Source: Mugil cephalus (Eukaryota > Chordata > Actinopteri > Mugiliformes > Mugilidae). Taken from it: a stretch of DNA of 64,000 nt. The stretch lies in NCBI RefSeq assembly GCF_022458985.1, contig NC_061777.1, positions 13,667,668 to 13,731,667 of the forward strand, in the 5' to 3' direction. Every line of letters begins with the position of its first letter. The first letter of the stretch is position 1. A program made the translations under genes and the position numbers. The notes under the pieces were generated by a model that was not told where the DNA came from, searched no databases, and saw only the letters and a list, made by a program, of their open reading frames with translations. Of this stretch, positions 54,632-64,000 are shown in pieces.

Positions 54632-55681
54632 CTAGATGTGTGTAGAAGCTCTGGCATCCATGGAGCTTGACCGGGACAGGTATCGGCTGGTGGTGCGGCC
54701 TTCCTCACCCATCGCGTTCTCTATCTTTGAAAGCACAGAGTTCTTGAACCTGCGCTTGAAGTCATTGCCCATGAAGACATACAACACAGGGTTGAGGAAG
54801 CTGTTTGCTGCAGCCAGTGAAGAGGTCACTTTGAGTCCGATGGGCAAAATATCATGGCCGTGCCAGGAGGACTTGGCCTCCATCAGGATGAACACGTGGT
54901 AGGGCAGCCAGCAGATGAAGAAAGCAGCGATGAGCGCTGTCATCACTTTGAATGGTTTGCAGGATTTGGTCATCCTGTTGGATCGAAGTTTGACGATGAT
55001 GATGGAGTAGCAGATGACAATGATGATGAAAGGAACAACAAAGCCAGTAAGGAAGCGGGTCACTGCAATAATCGTGTGACTGTGTTGGTGTGATGTGTAT
55101 GCATTGATGCAAATGTCCCTACTCAAGCTATGTTGAACTTCCCGAAAGAGCACAGAAGGAATGCTCACAGCAAAGGCGAGAAGCCAGGCCAGGACAACAA
55201 GAACTGATGCCTTACGGACAGTGCGCTGGTTCTGAGCCCAAACTGGAAACATGACTGACACACAGCGATCGACACTGATGATGACAAGGAGGAAGATGCT
55301 GCTGAACATGTTAAGGAACATCATGAATGAGATGGCCTTGCACATGAAGTGGCCAAATACCCACTCCTCCATCACTGCCGGGGCGATGCTGAACGGGAGG
55401 AAGGCACAGAAGACAAAGTCAGAAATTGCCAGGCTCAGGTACCACGTGGTGTTGACCGTCTTCTTCATCTTGAAGCCAGAAATCCAAATGACCAAAGCGT
55501 TCCCACAGAAGCCGAGCAGAAAAATGCCTCCATTTATAATTGCTAAAGACACGCACAAGGCTTCCCGTGAACATGTTGGTTCGTGCTTAAAAACTGGAGT
55601 TTGCTCCCCTGGTGGAAATAACTCTTGATCGGAGGTGAAGTTATAGTCTACATTGGGGTCATAGTCCAGTAAGTAATCCAT
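54632..55681 (-). CDS. cmklr1: chemerin receptor-like GPCR, copy C
   Basis: 349 codons, intact; the extra codon is in the N-terminus. All receptor landmarks seen in copy A are present. It is the copy nearest the outer edge of the array. Compared with copy A it has a rewritten N-terminus (residues 8-23, a single sequon at Asn14), helix 1 changes (S49N, V51G in copy A numbering), loop 2 changes (R184S, G186S, V193A), loop 3 changes (T268A, H271S) and a changed extracellular end of helix 7 (S285T, T286S, L287S), while intracellular loops and the tail are nearly unchanged (M319I). This pattern suggests a shift in ligand recognition with conserved signalling; that is inference. ATG 55681 follows the acceptor at 55712 by about 30 bases, as in the other copies. 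Confidence 0.93.
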   Translation of the reverse strand: MDYLLDYDPNVDYNFTSDQELFPPGEQTPVFKHEPTCSREALCVSLAIINGGIFLLGFCGNALVIWISGFKMKKTVNTTWYLSLAISDFVFCAFLPFSIAPAVMEEWVFGHFMCKAISFMMFLNMFSSIFLLVIISVDRCVSVMFPVWAQNQRTVRKASVLVVLAWLLAFAVSIPSVLFREVQHSLSRDICINAYTSHQHSHTIIAVTRFLTGFVVPFIIIVICYSIIIVKLRSNRMTKSCKPFKVMTALIAAFFICWLPYHVFILMEAKSSWHGHDILPIGLKVTSSLAAANSFLNPVLYVFMGNDFKRRFKNSVLSKIENAMGEEGRTTSRYLSRSSSMDARASTHI

Positions 55682-55848
55682 TTGCCCTTTGAGTATATCT
55701 CCTTGATATTTCTGTGAAAATAAATAAATAATAATAATAATAAAATGACCAGCATTTTATCAAATATAATTTTACATCAAGGTAAATTTGAACAGAATGA
55801 ATCTAAATAGTCTCCCATATCAAATCAAATAATAAAATAACACCATAC

Positions 55849-55942
55849 CTGCACCACACACTGTCAACTGCTGCTGAATCAATTGTGTCCAGAGCTGAGT
55901 GACAGCACAGATCAGTTTCCCTGAGACTAACACAAACTAAAG
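55849..55942 (-). other. 5' non-coding exon of receptor copy C
   Basis: Donor GCAG|GTATGG at 55848, 137-base intron, acceptor before 55711. Sequence almost the same as copies A and B. Upper boundary approximate. Confidence 0.55.
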
Positions 55943-58014
55943 TCAGCTGACTTGTGTGGTTTCTCAACATGTCCATGCCCCTAAATAATTTTCAGTACTG
56001 CATTTTGAGGTCCTGCACTAAAGAGCTCAAAAGAGAAGTTTGTTTTTACGTAACATACGGTTTATAGCAAGACTGCTGATTTCTTGATTTTAACTTAGGC
56101 TTTTAGAAAGTATTGCTTTGAAAACAAATGTGGCTGTAAATATTGGCTGTACCTTTTTTTTTTCTCTCTCTCTCTGACGCGGGAAGCATGTACATCTACA
56201 CTACCTGCTTAACAAACTCTCACACACTGCATGAAGCCAAGAAGACCTCTGAAGCTGTGATGTGGTTTCCACCAAGACATCACACGCAGATACTCTAAGG
56301 TGTCTTGGTGGTGCATCAATGGATTGAGGTCAAGTTAACACCTTAAAATGCTTGGTCATTTTTCCTGAAAATAATTTTTCAGTGCAGCAGCCACTGTTGT
56401 CAGTAATTATTGTTTCTACTAGGAGGTATCTATGACAGCGTACATGTCAGAGTAACAACCACATGAAGGTTTCACAGCCACATTAGTTCTTCCTTGAAAC
56501 ACATAAGTCAGCATTTGGCCCTACACATATCAGTGAGTCTTCAGTGACTCATTGACTATGTGACTTGTTCCATCCTTGGACCAGCTTTAGAAGATACCAC
56601 TCACAAAACCACAAAACCTGTGGGACTGTTCACCTTTGGTCTAACGTGCACCACCCGTGCAGTGCCCCCTGTTTAATTATTTGCAATCTGACTTTGATGT
56701 TTCAGAGAATTCAAAGTGTTCTCCTTGTCTCAGGCACTGGTCACATTGATTTTAATATGATAGTACAAGCCCTGGCTTTTTGATGCAGATGATTCTAATA
56801 GCGCCCAACAAACCCCGGCAGCTGTTGTAAACACAGGCCCGCTCTCATTTCTGGCTGAATTAGCACTCTGCGGCCGTCCTGCTTCACGGAGACTCGGGAT
56901 CACTGAGGCAGATGCATCTGTCTGCAATTCTCAGTTTCTCTTCAGCGCGGGGAATCAGCAGAAATAACAGCTGCAGGAGGAAGGAACGCAGACGGCAAAG
57001 TTGCTCAGCTCGGAAAATGTTGTAGCGAGTTAGGAGGACAGCAACGAGCCCCCTTACCTTATATAATTAAGAAATGGGAAAGCGGCACACGTTTAATGAA
57101 CAGTCGACCAAATTCATTTTGTGGCAAAAAAAAGCAGAACAGACCGAGCTTGATGGCTCACTCCCCACAAAGTGGTAGCAAAAAAAGTTTTTTTTGTGTG
57201 TGTGTGTGTGTTGATAGTTAAGAGCTTGTACGCATATCATGCGTTTAAATAGTTTTTCAATTCATTCCTTATTCCGTTCTTTCAAACGACTCTTGGTTTC
57301 TAAATTAACCTGCAGCAGCTGCAACTGATTACGGTACATCATTTCATTACACTGCTGACCTTACTGCAGAGCACCATGCTATAACAGAACTATTCTAATA
57401 TGCCGTAACGTCGCATTTCTCCAAACGTTGTGCTGCAATTTCCTGCCACAGGGTAATTACAGCTTTTCTCCTTTGTGAAGCGTATAACCTTGTTGTTCAA
57501 ATGAATATCAGTCTCTCCAGTTAGATTGTACAGTAATTTAATTTCTACACTTAATGACAAGCATTAACGCAGAAATCGACTCTTTGAAAAGCTAATGAAG
57601 CACCTTGTAGCACATCAGTTTCCAAGCCCACAAACGCGGACCAAGAAACCATTTTCTTGTTCTGTCTCGTCTTAATATGCTTATAATCAAAAAGCAATTT
57701 CACAGCGTGTTTGCCAAACAAAGTTGTGCATGTCAGTGCTGAGCCACGTGCAGCTCTTTGGTAAATTAGGAAATACGGAAATGTGTACAGCGTGTTTACC
57801 TGACCTACTTAGATGCATTTCAGCAAAATCACTTTCACAGACCTGCTGGTGTCCTGCAGATTAGATTTCCTAATGAAGACAGAGGTTATAAATAATCAAA
57901 CACACAAAAAAAGGGGGGAAAAGTATAGTCTTTCTCTTTGGAGCCTCCTGAGAAAGCACATGCTCATGTTTTATTCAGAATTAAGGAGAAAGAGGTTAGA
58001 TGTGACTGGGTTTT

Positions 58015-58280
58015 AATGGTTTAAAGAGACGCACAAGAAACATCTGATTTTAGCCATGCTTATGTTGTAGGTTTAATATTGAGCGCTAGAAGTTAATATT
58101 TGGTCCAGAGCAGTCTGTGCTGGCCTTTAATTCACATTCATCCTTGATCCATTGTGCATTATAGCACAGATAGAGATTTATGTCCCCGGTATCTAATCTA
58201 TGTTCATCCCAGTGACGCGCTCGGTTCAGAAAATATAAGGACGCTTCCTTCCACAGATGCTTTCAGTATCCTGATGTAGC
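58015..58280 (+). repeat. duplicated 0.27-kb block, copy 1
   Basis: ATGGTTTAAAGAGAC through CCAGAGCAGTCTGTGCTGGC and CATTATAGCACAGAT to TTCAGTA. The same order of words occurs at 60472-60740 with scattered mismatches and small indels, in the same orientation. Confidence 0.85.
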
Positions 58281-58440
58281 ATCCTTGAGAAACTGAAACT
58301 GATGCTGTGATCTGACTTCTCTGTAGGGCAGGGATTAGCAGCAGATAACAGTATGAGTTGGTGGAGAAAGCGAGAAACTGATATGGGCACATTGAGGAAG
58401 ATTCAGAATAGTGCAATCATGAGAAAAACTTACTACTAGA

Positions 58441-58489
58441 TCCAAACGTCAGCTGGGGGTTACGGCATAACCCCCAGCTGAGATTTGGA
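58441..58489. other. near-perfect hairpin (inverted repeat)
   Basis: CAGCTGGGGGTTA at 58450-58462 pairs perfectly with TAACCCCCAGCTG at 58468-58480 across a five-base loop (CGGCA). Outer bases TCCAAA and TTTGGA extend the stem to 22 pairs with two mismatches. Function unknown. Confidence 0.8.
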
Positions 58490-60471
58490 TAATAGTTACA
58501 TTTTACAGTGTTTATTATTATTATTTAAATATCTAGTTAATACAATACAATACAAGATAGATAGATATAGTTATAGCTATTACAACTGTTATAACTGTGT
58601 GTATAACTTATAGTAATATAATACAAGAGTTGAGGATAATAGGATTTTACATGTGTAAAATTGGATATTTTTCTTACATAAAATTTACATATGACATAAA
58701 ACAATAAAAAAAATTTTTTTTTAAAGAAATGTGAAGTATACGCTGTGTTTTTCAAAAAATAAATAAACTCTTTGCTATGACCCATTCTTTGTGTGTTTTC
58801 AGTTGTTATAAAGAAATGTTTTCACTGAGCAGTCACTGGGAAACTCGCTGACATGTTGACACATGGACACGGTGAGAATGACGGTGAAAAGGAAACTGTG
58901 CGCCCGTAGCAGTAATCTGCAGTTCTCCAATTTTAAAGGTTCGACAGTTTCCAAATGTTTTTATTGTTGTAATGTTCTCAGTCTAAGTATTTCACAATCC
59001 TGGTATCATGTGGGTTCGCCCCATGGTGTGCTTTCTTCTTCTTCAAAAAAAATTCCAGTTTCCTGCTTCAAGAGACAAATGATGAACTTTAGCTTTGGAT
59101 ATTTTGAGGAAATGAAAGTGACGCTTTAATGACCATTGACATCACTGGGTTGACTGATGTTTCCATTGCTCGCCAGTGGTCATGGTTTCCAATAATACAA
59201 ATATTAATCCAGTTAAGCTGCTCTCCCAGTGGACCGCATCACTCATCTATAGGCTGATTGATTTTATGGTTTGAATGACTCCCCCTGAAGCCTTGCCATG
59301 CAGCAGTAGATTAATAACAGCGCGGAGCCTCATTCATGAAATGTTCGAGTGTGAATTTCCTCCGGATACAATCAACCACTTGGTTATTCAAGCTTTCAAA
59401 CCCAGCAATCAAGACCGGTCACTCCCCCTCCTCTGCTGCAGTTTGATGGAGGGTCCTCTGCCGTGCAGTGTCGGGTTCCCCTCCTGCTTGCCAGTGTACC
59501 ATTTAAATTGTATTTGAAGTAACCTGAGCGTTATTGCTACATTAGTGTCTTCTACCTGAAACCCATTATATAGATTGGAGTGTAGCAGAAATGCACCAAG
59601 GCATAAATCTGCTTACCTAAGGTCCTCTGCCACAATGCAGATTAAAAACGTTTCTTTTTGAATCACAGTGTCAGAAACAGATGTAATTGTGTGTTGAAAG
59701 AAACAAAACACACGGATGTGATGTTTACATTTTAAGCAGCATGTCTCACCTCTGTCACTTCTGCTAGTAGAACCACAATGATTTGGCTGTTGTGCATTTG
59801 GCGGCAGCATGAGTGTAGATACTGCGGTGATGCCGCCTCAGAGACTGATGCACACTCCATTAGGTCTGATAAAGGTCATTTTCAAACCCTGCACTGGTGA
59901 TTTGAGGACAACAACAACAGCGGCCAGCAGTTTCTTTCCTGTCTAGCCTGGCAGCACTTTGAGAATAACATGTTCTTTGTCTTCTGTTTGGCCGTTTCAT
60001 GAGGCCGTTTTGGTAACATGGCAGCAGTAAGCACTTTAGGAGATAGCGTTTGATGTAGTTTTCCAGAGGCTGACCAGCTGAGGCACCTGATTCTTGGCAG
60101 AGTGGCAGACAGCTTCCTTTGCTTTGTGTTGTTGTTGCAGGCATGCTGCCCCTCACAGGCACCGCTATCTTGACAAGCCTGTCTGGGCTTGAGACTTTGC
60201 AATCATCTGCACGTAGGATGATTTTTTTTTCATCGCCTGCTCTAGCTTTTCTTCCCTTTCTGTCTCCGCACGCAGCCAAAGGGCCGCCGAGGACGTGACT
60301 GCGCAGTTATGGCAGAAAACAACTTTTAGTTGAAATTAGTGGAGATGCTCGTCCAAATCATCGCTGCGCCTCTGTGGGTCAGAGATGTGTGGTTATCAAG
60401 AAAAGCAAAGAACATACACACAGAGAGCAGCTTGTTAGTCAGATATAATCTGTGCTTTTTTTTTTTTTTTG

Positions 60472-60740
60472 ATGGTTTAAAGAGACAAGAAACATCTGAT
60501 TTCGCCCATGCTTATGTTGTAGGTTTACTTAAGTAGAGCACTAAAAAGTTAATATGGGTCCAGAGCAGTCTGTACTGGCCTTTCACTCACATTCATCCTT
60601 GATCCATTGTGCATTATAGCACAGATAAAGATTTATGTCCTTGGTATCTAATCTAAGTTCATCCCAGTGACGTGCTCGGTTCAGAAAACATAAGGATGCT
60701 TACTTCCATGGATGCGTTCAGTAACCTTATGTTGGAGTAA
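60472..60740 (+). repeat. duplicated 0.27-kb block, copy 2
   Basis: Direct partner of 58015-58280, about 2.46 kb away. It is immediately preceded by a run of 14 T, which copy 1 lacks. Confidence 0.85.
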
Positions 60741-62338
60741 AAGTTGATAACTACCTGCCGTTTGTATATGTTATATATGTATATGCACTGGTTGTGCCAT
60801 AGAAATATTTAATAGAAATTTATATTTGTCCTTCTTCCTCTTCTTTGTGAGTACCATTAAGGATATTATTAGAATCTGGTCAAGTGATGTGCTAAATCCA
60901 GGTAAATCTCCATGGACTTTATTGAGTTTTATGACTTTAGACATCCATACTGGTCCTGTAAATAGCAGTGATGTGGAGCACTTTAAGAAAAATTGAGCCG
61001 AGATCAAAAGAGGCTCCTGTTGTGATTGTTTGTCTTGTCTCTGTGATCTGTAAAGCTAGGACACATACATACACATTGCACTCAGTGGGATTAGTGTTGG
61101 CTTGTGCCCAGCTGTGATATGCACAGATGGACCAACGTGGCTTTATGTTAAGTCTTTACATTAGCAGAGTTTGGTGCACGGAGACGAAAGGGGGAGGACG
61201 GCAAGTTAAGCAGATGCACCAGGAAAGAGACAGTAGGGCCTGCACTATGTTAATATCTCAAAATACAATGTGTTTTTTTAATCAACCGTAAAGGGAGAAA
61301 ATGGCTTGAAAGGCTGGAAGAGGCCAGAGTGTAGACGCTTCACTGACCTTCACTCGCTTTGTTTTTAAAGGAAAATGCACCTTTGAAGCAGGGCAGGTGC
61401 CACATGTTGTCAAGTAACCTATTAAAAGCAAGCACTGTCACTGTCACTGTCACCTGTACATATGTCCACACCGGCATGTTAGCAGATTTATATTCAGAAG
61501 ATGAGCAAGAATGAAAAATAAACAACAATAGTTCATGTGGCACATCCACGTTTAATGAAACTTATCACAAATATTAAAAAAATTAAAAAAAAACATATCT
61601 TTAAACGACAGCATTTGTCAGGAAACCACACACTGAAAAATGAAACCATAGGAAGGAGCGTTGATGTTATAAATTATGCAGCGATGATAATCCAAAGCTG
61701 CTTTTAACCATCTAAATCTTGTTAGAGTGATCAGACAGATCCTATAGCACAGAAAAAGTCAATTAGCAACTCTAATCCTCAAAGTGACCCAGGCACATGA
61801 TTACAGGATTTCTGTTTGTAATTACAGCATACGTTCTGGTCAGAAGATAATAATCAGTCCGTCCGTCATATCCTATAAAACTTTGTAACTCTTAATAGCT
61901 GGTATGTTTGAAATAATTACCTAGAATAACTTCCAAATATAATTAGGGAAAGTTTCTTCAGTTCGCAGCTTGGATTCAACTCCTCCAGTCGTATGAAGTG
62001 TACAGATAAGGAAGCTCTGACTCCCCTATTCTGACATGTAGGAACTGTAAATGTGAATCTGGAGGGAGGGAAAAGATAGAGGAGAAGGTGCCGCCGGGTA
62101 TTTTTATTTTAATGTGGTGAAATGAGCTTCCAGATGGCGTCCTTGTATGATTACCATATGGGCCCACAATGATTTATCAGATGTTGCTGGCACTGGATGC
62201 ATCTGTAGCTCAAATACCACCTGCTAGCGACATACACTGATCATTCTGTCATGCGAGGAGGCATATGGGAGATTTTTCATGCCGTGTTATGATTTTCATT
62301 CCAGCCAGATGTTAAAAATGTGTGTTGAAAGTGATGTA

Positions 62339-62661
62339 TGTACCGATCAGCCACAACATTAAAACCACTAGACCCACCCCATAGTAACGACACTCATTTG
62401 GACGGCAGCAGCCATCCCCAGCATGATGCAGCCAAAAGGTTCAGGAATAACATGGAAAAAAAAGGTGTTGCCTTAGCCTCCAAATTCACTGGATCCCAAA
62501 AGTATCTGTGAGAACAAGCACTGGAACAAGCTTGATCTCAACCCCTCTCCTCAACCCACAGGACCCAAAGAACCCCACTAACAACATTCTGTTGCCAGAC
62601 ACCACAGAACAAGGAGTTCTGCACCATATTAGGAAGGTGGTAATAATATTTTGCCTGATTG
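62339..62661 (+). mobile_element. internally deleted Tc1/mariner-like element
   Basis: Opens with TACCGATCAGCCACAACATT and closes with a degraded inverse (GGTGGTAATAATATTTTGCC). Same family as 10451-10905 and 24806-25236 but in the opposite orientation, with CCTCCAAATTCACTGGATCC corresponding to the transposase region. About 320 bp and non-coding. Confidence 0.8.
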
Positions 62662-64000
62662 CTGCATAGTGCAGTCAGTCCCTAGAGCCACATTAGTAGC
62701 CAAGCAATCAAAAAACCAAGCAAAACACAGATGTCTTAAATCACTAAACCATTCGTTGACACCCAAGGTAAACAGTACAGAGATGACTAATTACTCAACT
62801 AATTACAGGATCATTTGGTGCAGAAATTTTGACTGATATTTGTATGTTTGTGACTCATGGTTGACTTAAAAAAAAAAAAAAAGCAGCTCCACTCACACGA
62901 TGAGATTAGGTCTGCCTGCCACAAATTCTGCCGCCAGAAAACTAGCTAAAGTTAAACATCCAGCGGTATTGTTTTGCATCTAATCATGTTATAAGGCGCT
63001 ACAATTTTCATACTGTATACCTCTGTTATGTTACCAAAGAAACCGAACTAAGTCATCGGCCATTCATTTCTTGGTGGGTGAAGAAAATAATGAGACACTC
63101 AGGGGTTCTTGAATCATCGCTGTGTGCGTTTGACAGAGCTGGCGTCTCGCTCGCCCACTCTTCTGAACAGCGCAGGCCAGTGTGGAAGTGAGATAATAAG
63201 TGAACCAGCAAGAAGCGCCTCAGGGAGGTCCTTGGTAATGGCTGCCCTTCAGTGCAGGGACCCAATTATTTCCGTCGCCTGTCTCTCCACTAGATCGTTT
63301 ACTCACCTGCTGGCCCCTGCCGAGGCCCTCAAACCGGCGACTGGCCTGCAGGACCCGACCTGATGTAGAGCATCTGCAATCTGAAAGGTATACGCCACCG
63401 AGAAACAAGCAAATATAACAATCACGTCGCATTAGGTACACCAACCAGACCAAAGATCAGAAGTGAAAACCTGCTTCAAAACTAATTCCATTTCCTCCTA
63501 TTCAACACACATTCGACTATTATTTTGTCCAGTCATTCACAAGGACTGAAATGATTCCCTTTGTGACAGTGAGATAGTGGACAGACGGATGGGAACACAA
63601 ATTGAATTAATCATGTGAGGCCCTCCAGGCTTCAGGCACCCATGCTCCTCACTGTTGATGTGGTTACCAAACAGGCATTCAGTGAAATATATCATCCACA
63701 AAACCCCAGTGGTTTGTCTGTAGCTGTCTTTTAGCTAATGTAACCCCGGCCGGGTGTGTATAAAACAGTATCGCCCTCCACAACGCTTTTGTAAAGCTTG
63801 TGGACGTGACAAACCCTCAGCGGGGGAAGTTACACACATGAGCGGAGGTTGAGTGTTTGCGGTGTTTTGCACCAGGGAATACAAAAGCACCGAGGTGTGA
63901 AGAGTTAGGTGGAGATCTCACAGCTTACATGAGCAACCTTACCGAAATGGGTGTAACTTCAATATTATACATGTAGTACTATATTGTGTGGTGGTGAAAC

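Larger units (their letters stand above)
51732..56679 (-). repeat. cmklr1-like array, unit 3 (4.9 kb, mosaic)
   Basis: Contains a type 1 segment (52260-52975), then 0.5 kb of extra DNA including a mobile-element remnant (about 53215-53505), then a piece homologous to 44060-44240 (53509-53665), a second shortened start-of-unit piece (from about 53680), type 2 (54080-54580), receptor copy C and the shared upstream flank to the end of homology at GTTTAATTA (56679). Confidence 0.8.
56680..64000. other. non-coding DNA upstream of the receptor array
   Basis: No exon or RNA gene is recognised on either strand. Short open frames (up to about 139 codons, for example minus strand 59860-60279) show no domain and no splice context. 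The region holds a duplicated 0.27-kb block, a striking hairpin, a short TG repeat near 57195 and a Tc1 remnant, listed separately. Regulatory sequence for the array may lie here, but nothing identifies it. Confidence 0.55.

Noticed and set aside
59860..60279. 139-codon minus-strand open frame upstream of the receptor array
   Set aside because: No domain, no supporting splice sites and no repeat homology; length is compatible with chance in GC-moderate DNA.

Overview
This window is vertebrate, and almost certainly teleost, nuclear DNA. It has short exons with GT/AG introns, abundant microsatellites, Tc1/mariner and hAT remnants, and non-LTR retrotransposon remnants of kinds common in ray-finned fish. 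The proteins read clearly as fish versions of two human chromosome 12q23 neighbours, WSCD2 and CMKLR1. Most of the remaining sequence is intron, intergenic DNA or repeat, and no further protein gene can be supported.

Layout: 1-6.6 kb is gene-poor upstream DNA. A CpG-rich block at 6.64-7.29 kb ends in a good splice donor and is the best candidate for the wscd2 promoter and first, non-coding exon. A long 5' intron (about 7.3-27 kb) holds two shrunken Tc1 copies, a scrambled LINE remnant and a 22-bp palindrome centred on a perfect CArG box. The wscd2 coding sequence runs on the + strand from ATG 27129 to TGA 42584 in eight exons. These splice in frame to 568 codons (type II membrane segment, two WSC domains with eight cysteines each, sulfotransferase domain). 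Its introns carry a SINE-like repeat, a duplicated 0.3-kb block on either side of exons 4-5, an hAT element, a LINE remnant, three Tc1/MITE-type elements and several microsatellites.

From about 44.7 to 56.7 kb there is a tandem array of three units, each with an intact minus-strand chemerin-receptor-like GPCR (cmklr1-like; copies A, B and C in order of position). Each copy has a short 5' non-coding exon, a roughly 135-bp intron and one coding exon. The array lies tail-to-tail with wscd2, the same arrangement as in human. Hand alignment of copies A and B gives 21 coding substitutions, of which 18 change the protein. That is an unusual excess of replacement changes and is the most interesting signal in the window. 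From 56.7 to 64 kb the sequence is non-coding, with a duplicated 0.27-kb segment, a near-perfect hairpin and another Tc1 remnant.

The two loci are not an operon and have unrelated roles. WSCD2 is a Golgi-type carbohydrate sulfotransferase. The cmklr1-like genes encode surface receptors whose mammalian orthologue binds the leukocyte attractant chemerin. Their proximity is conserved synteny.
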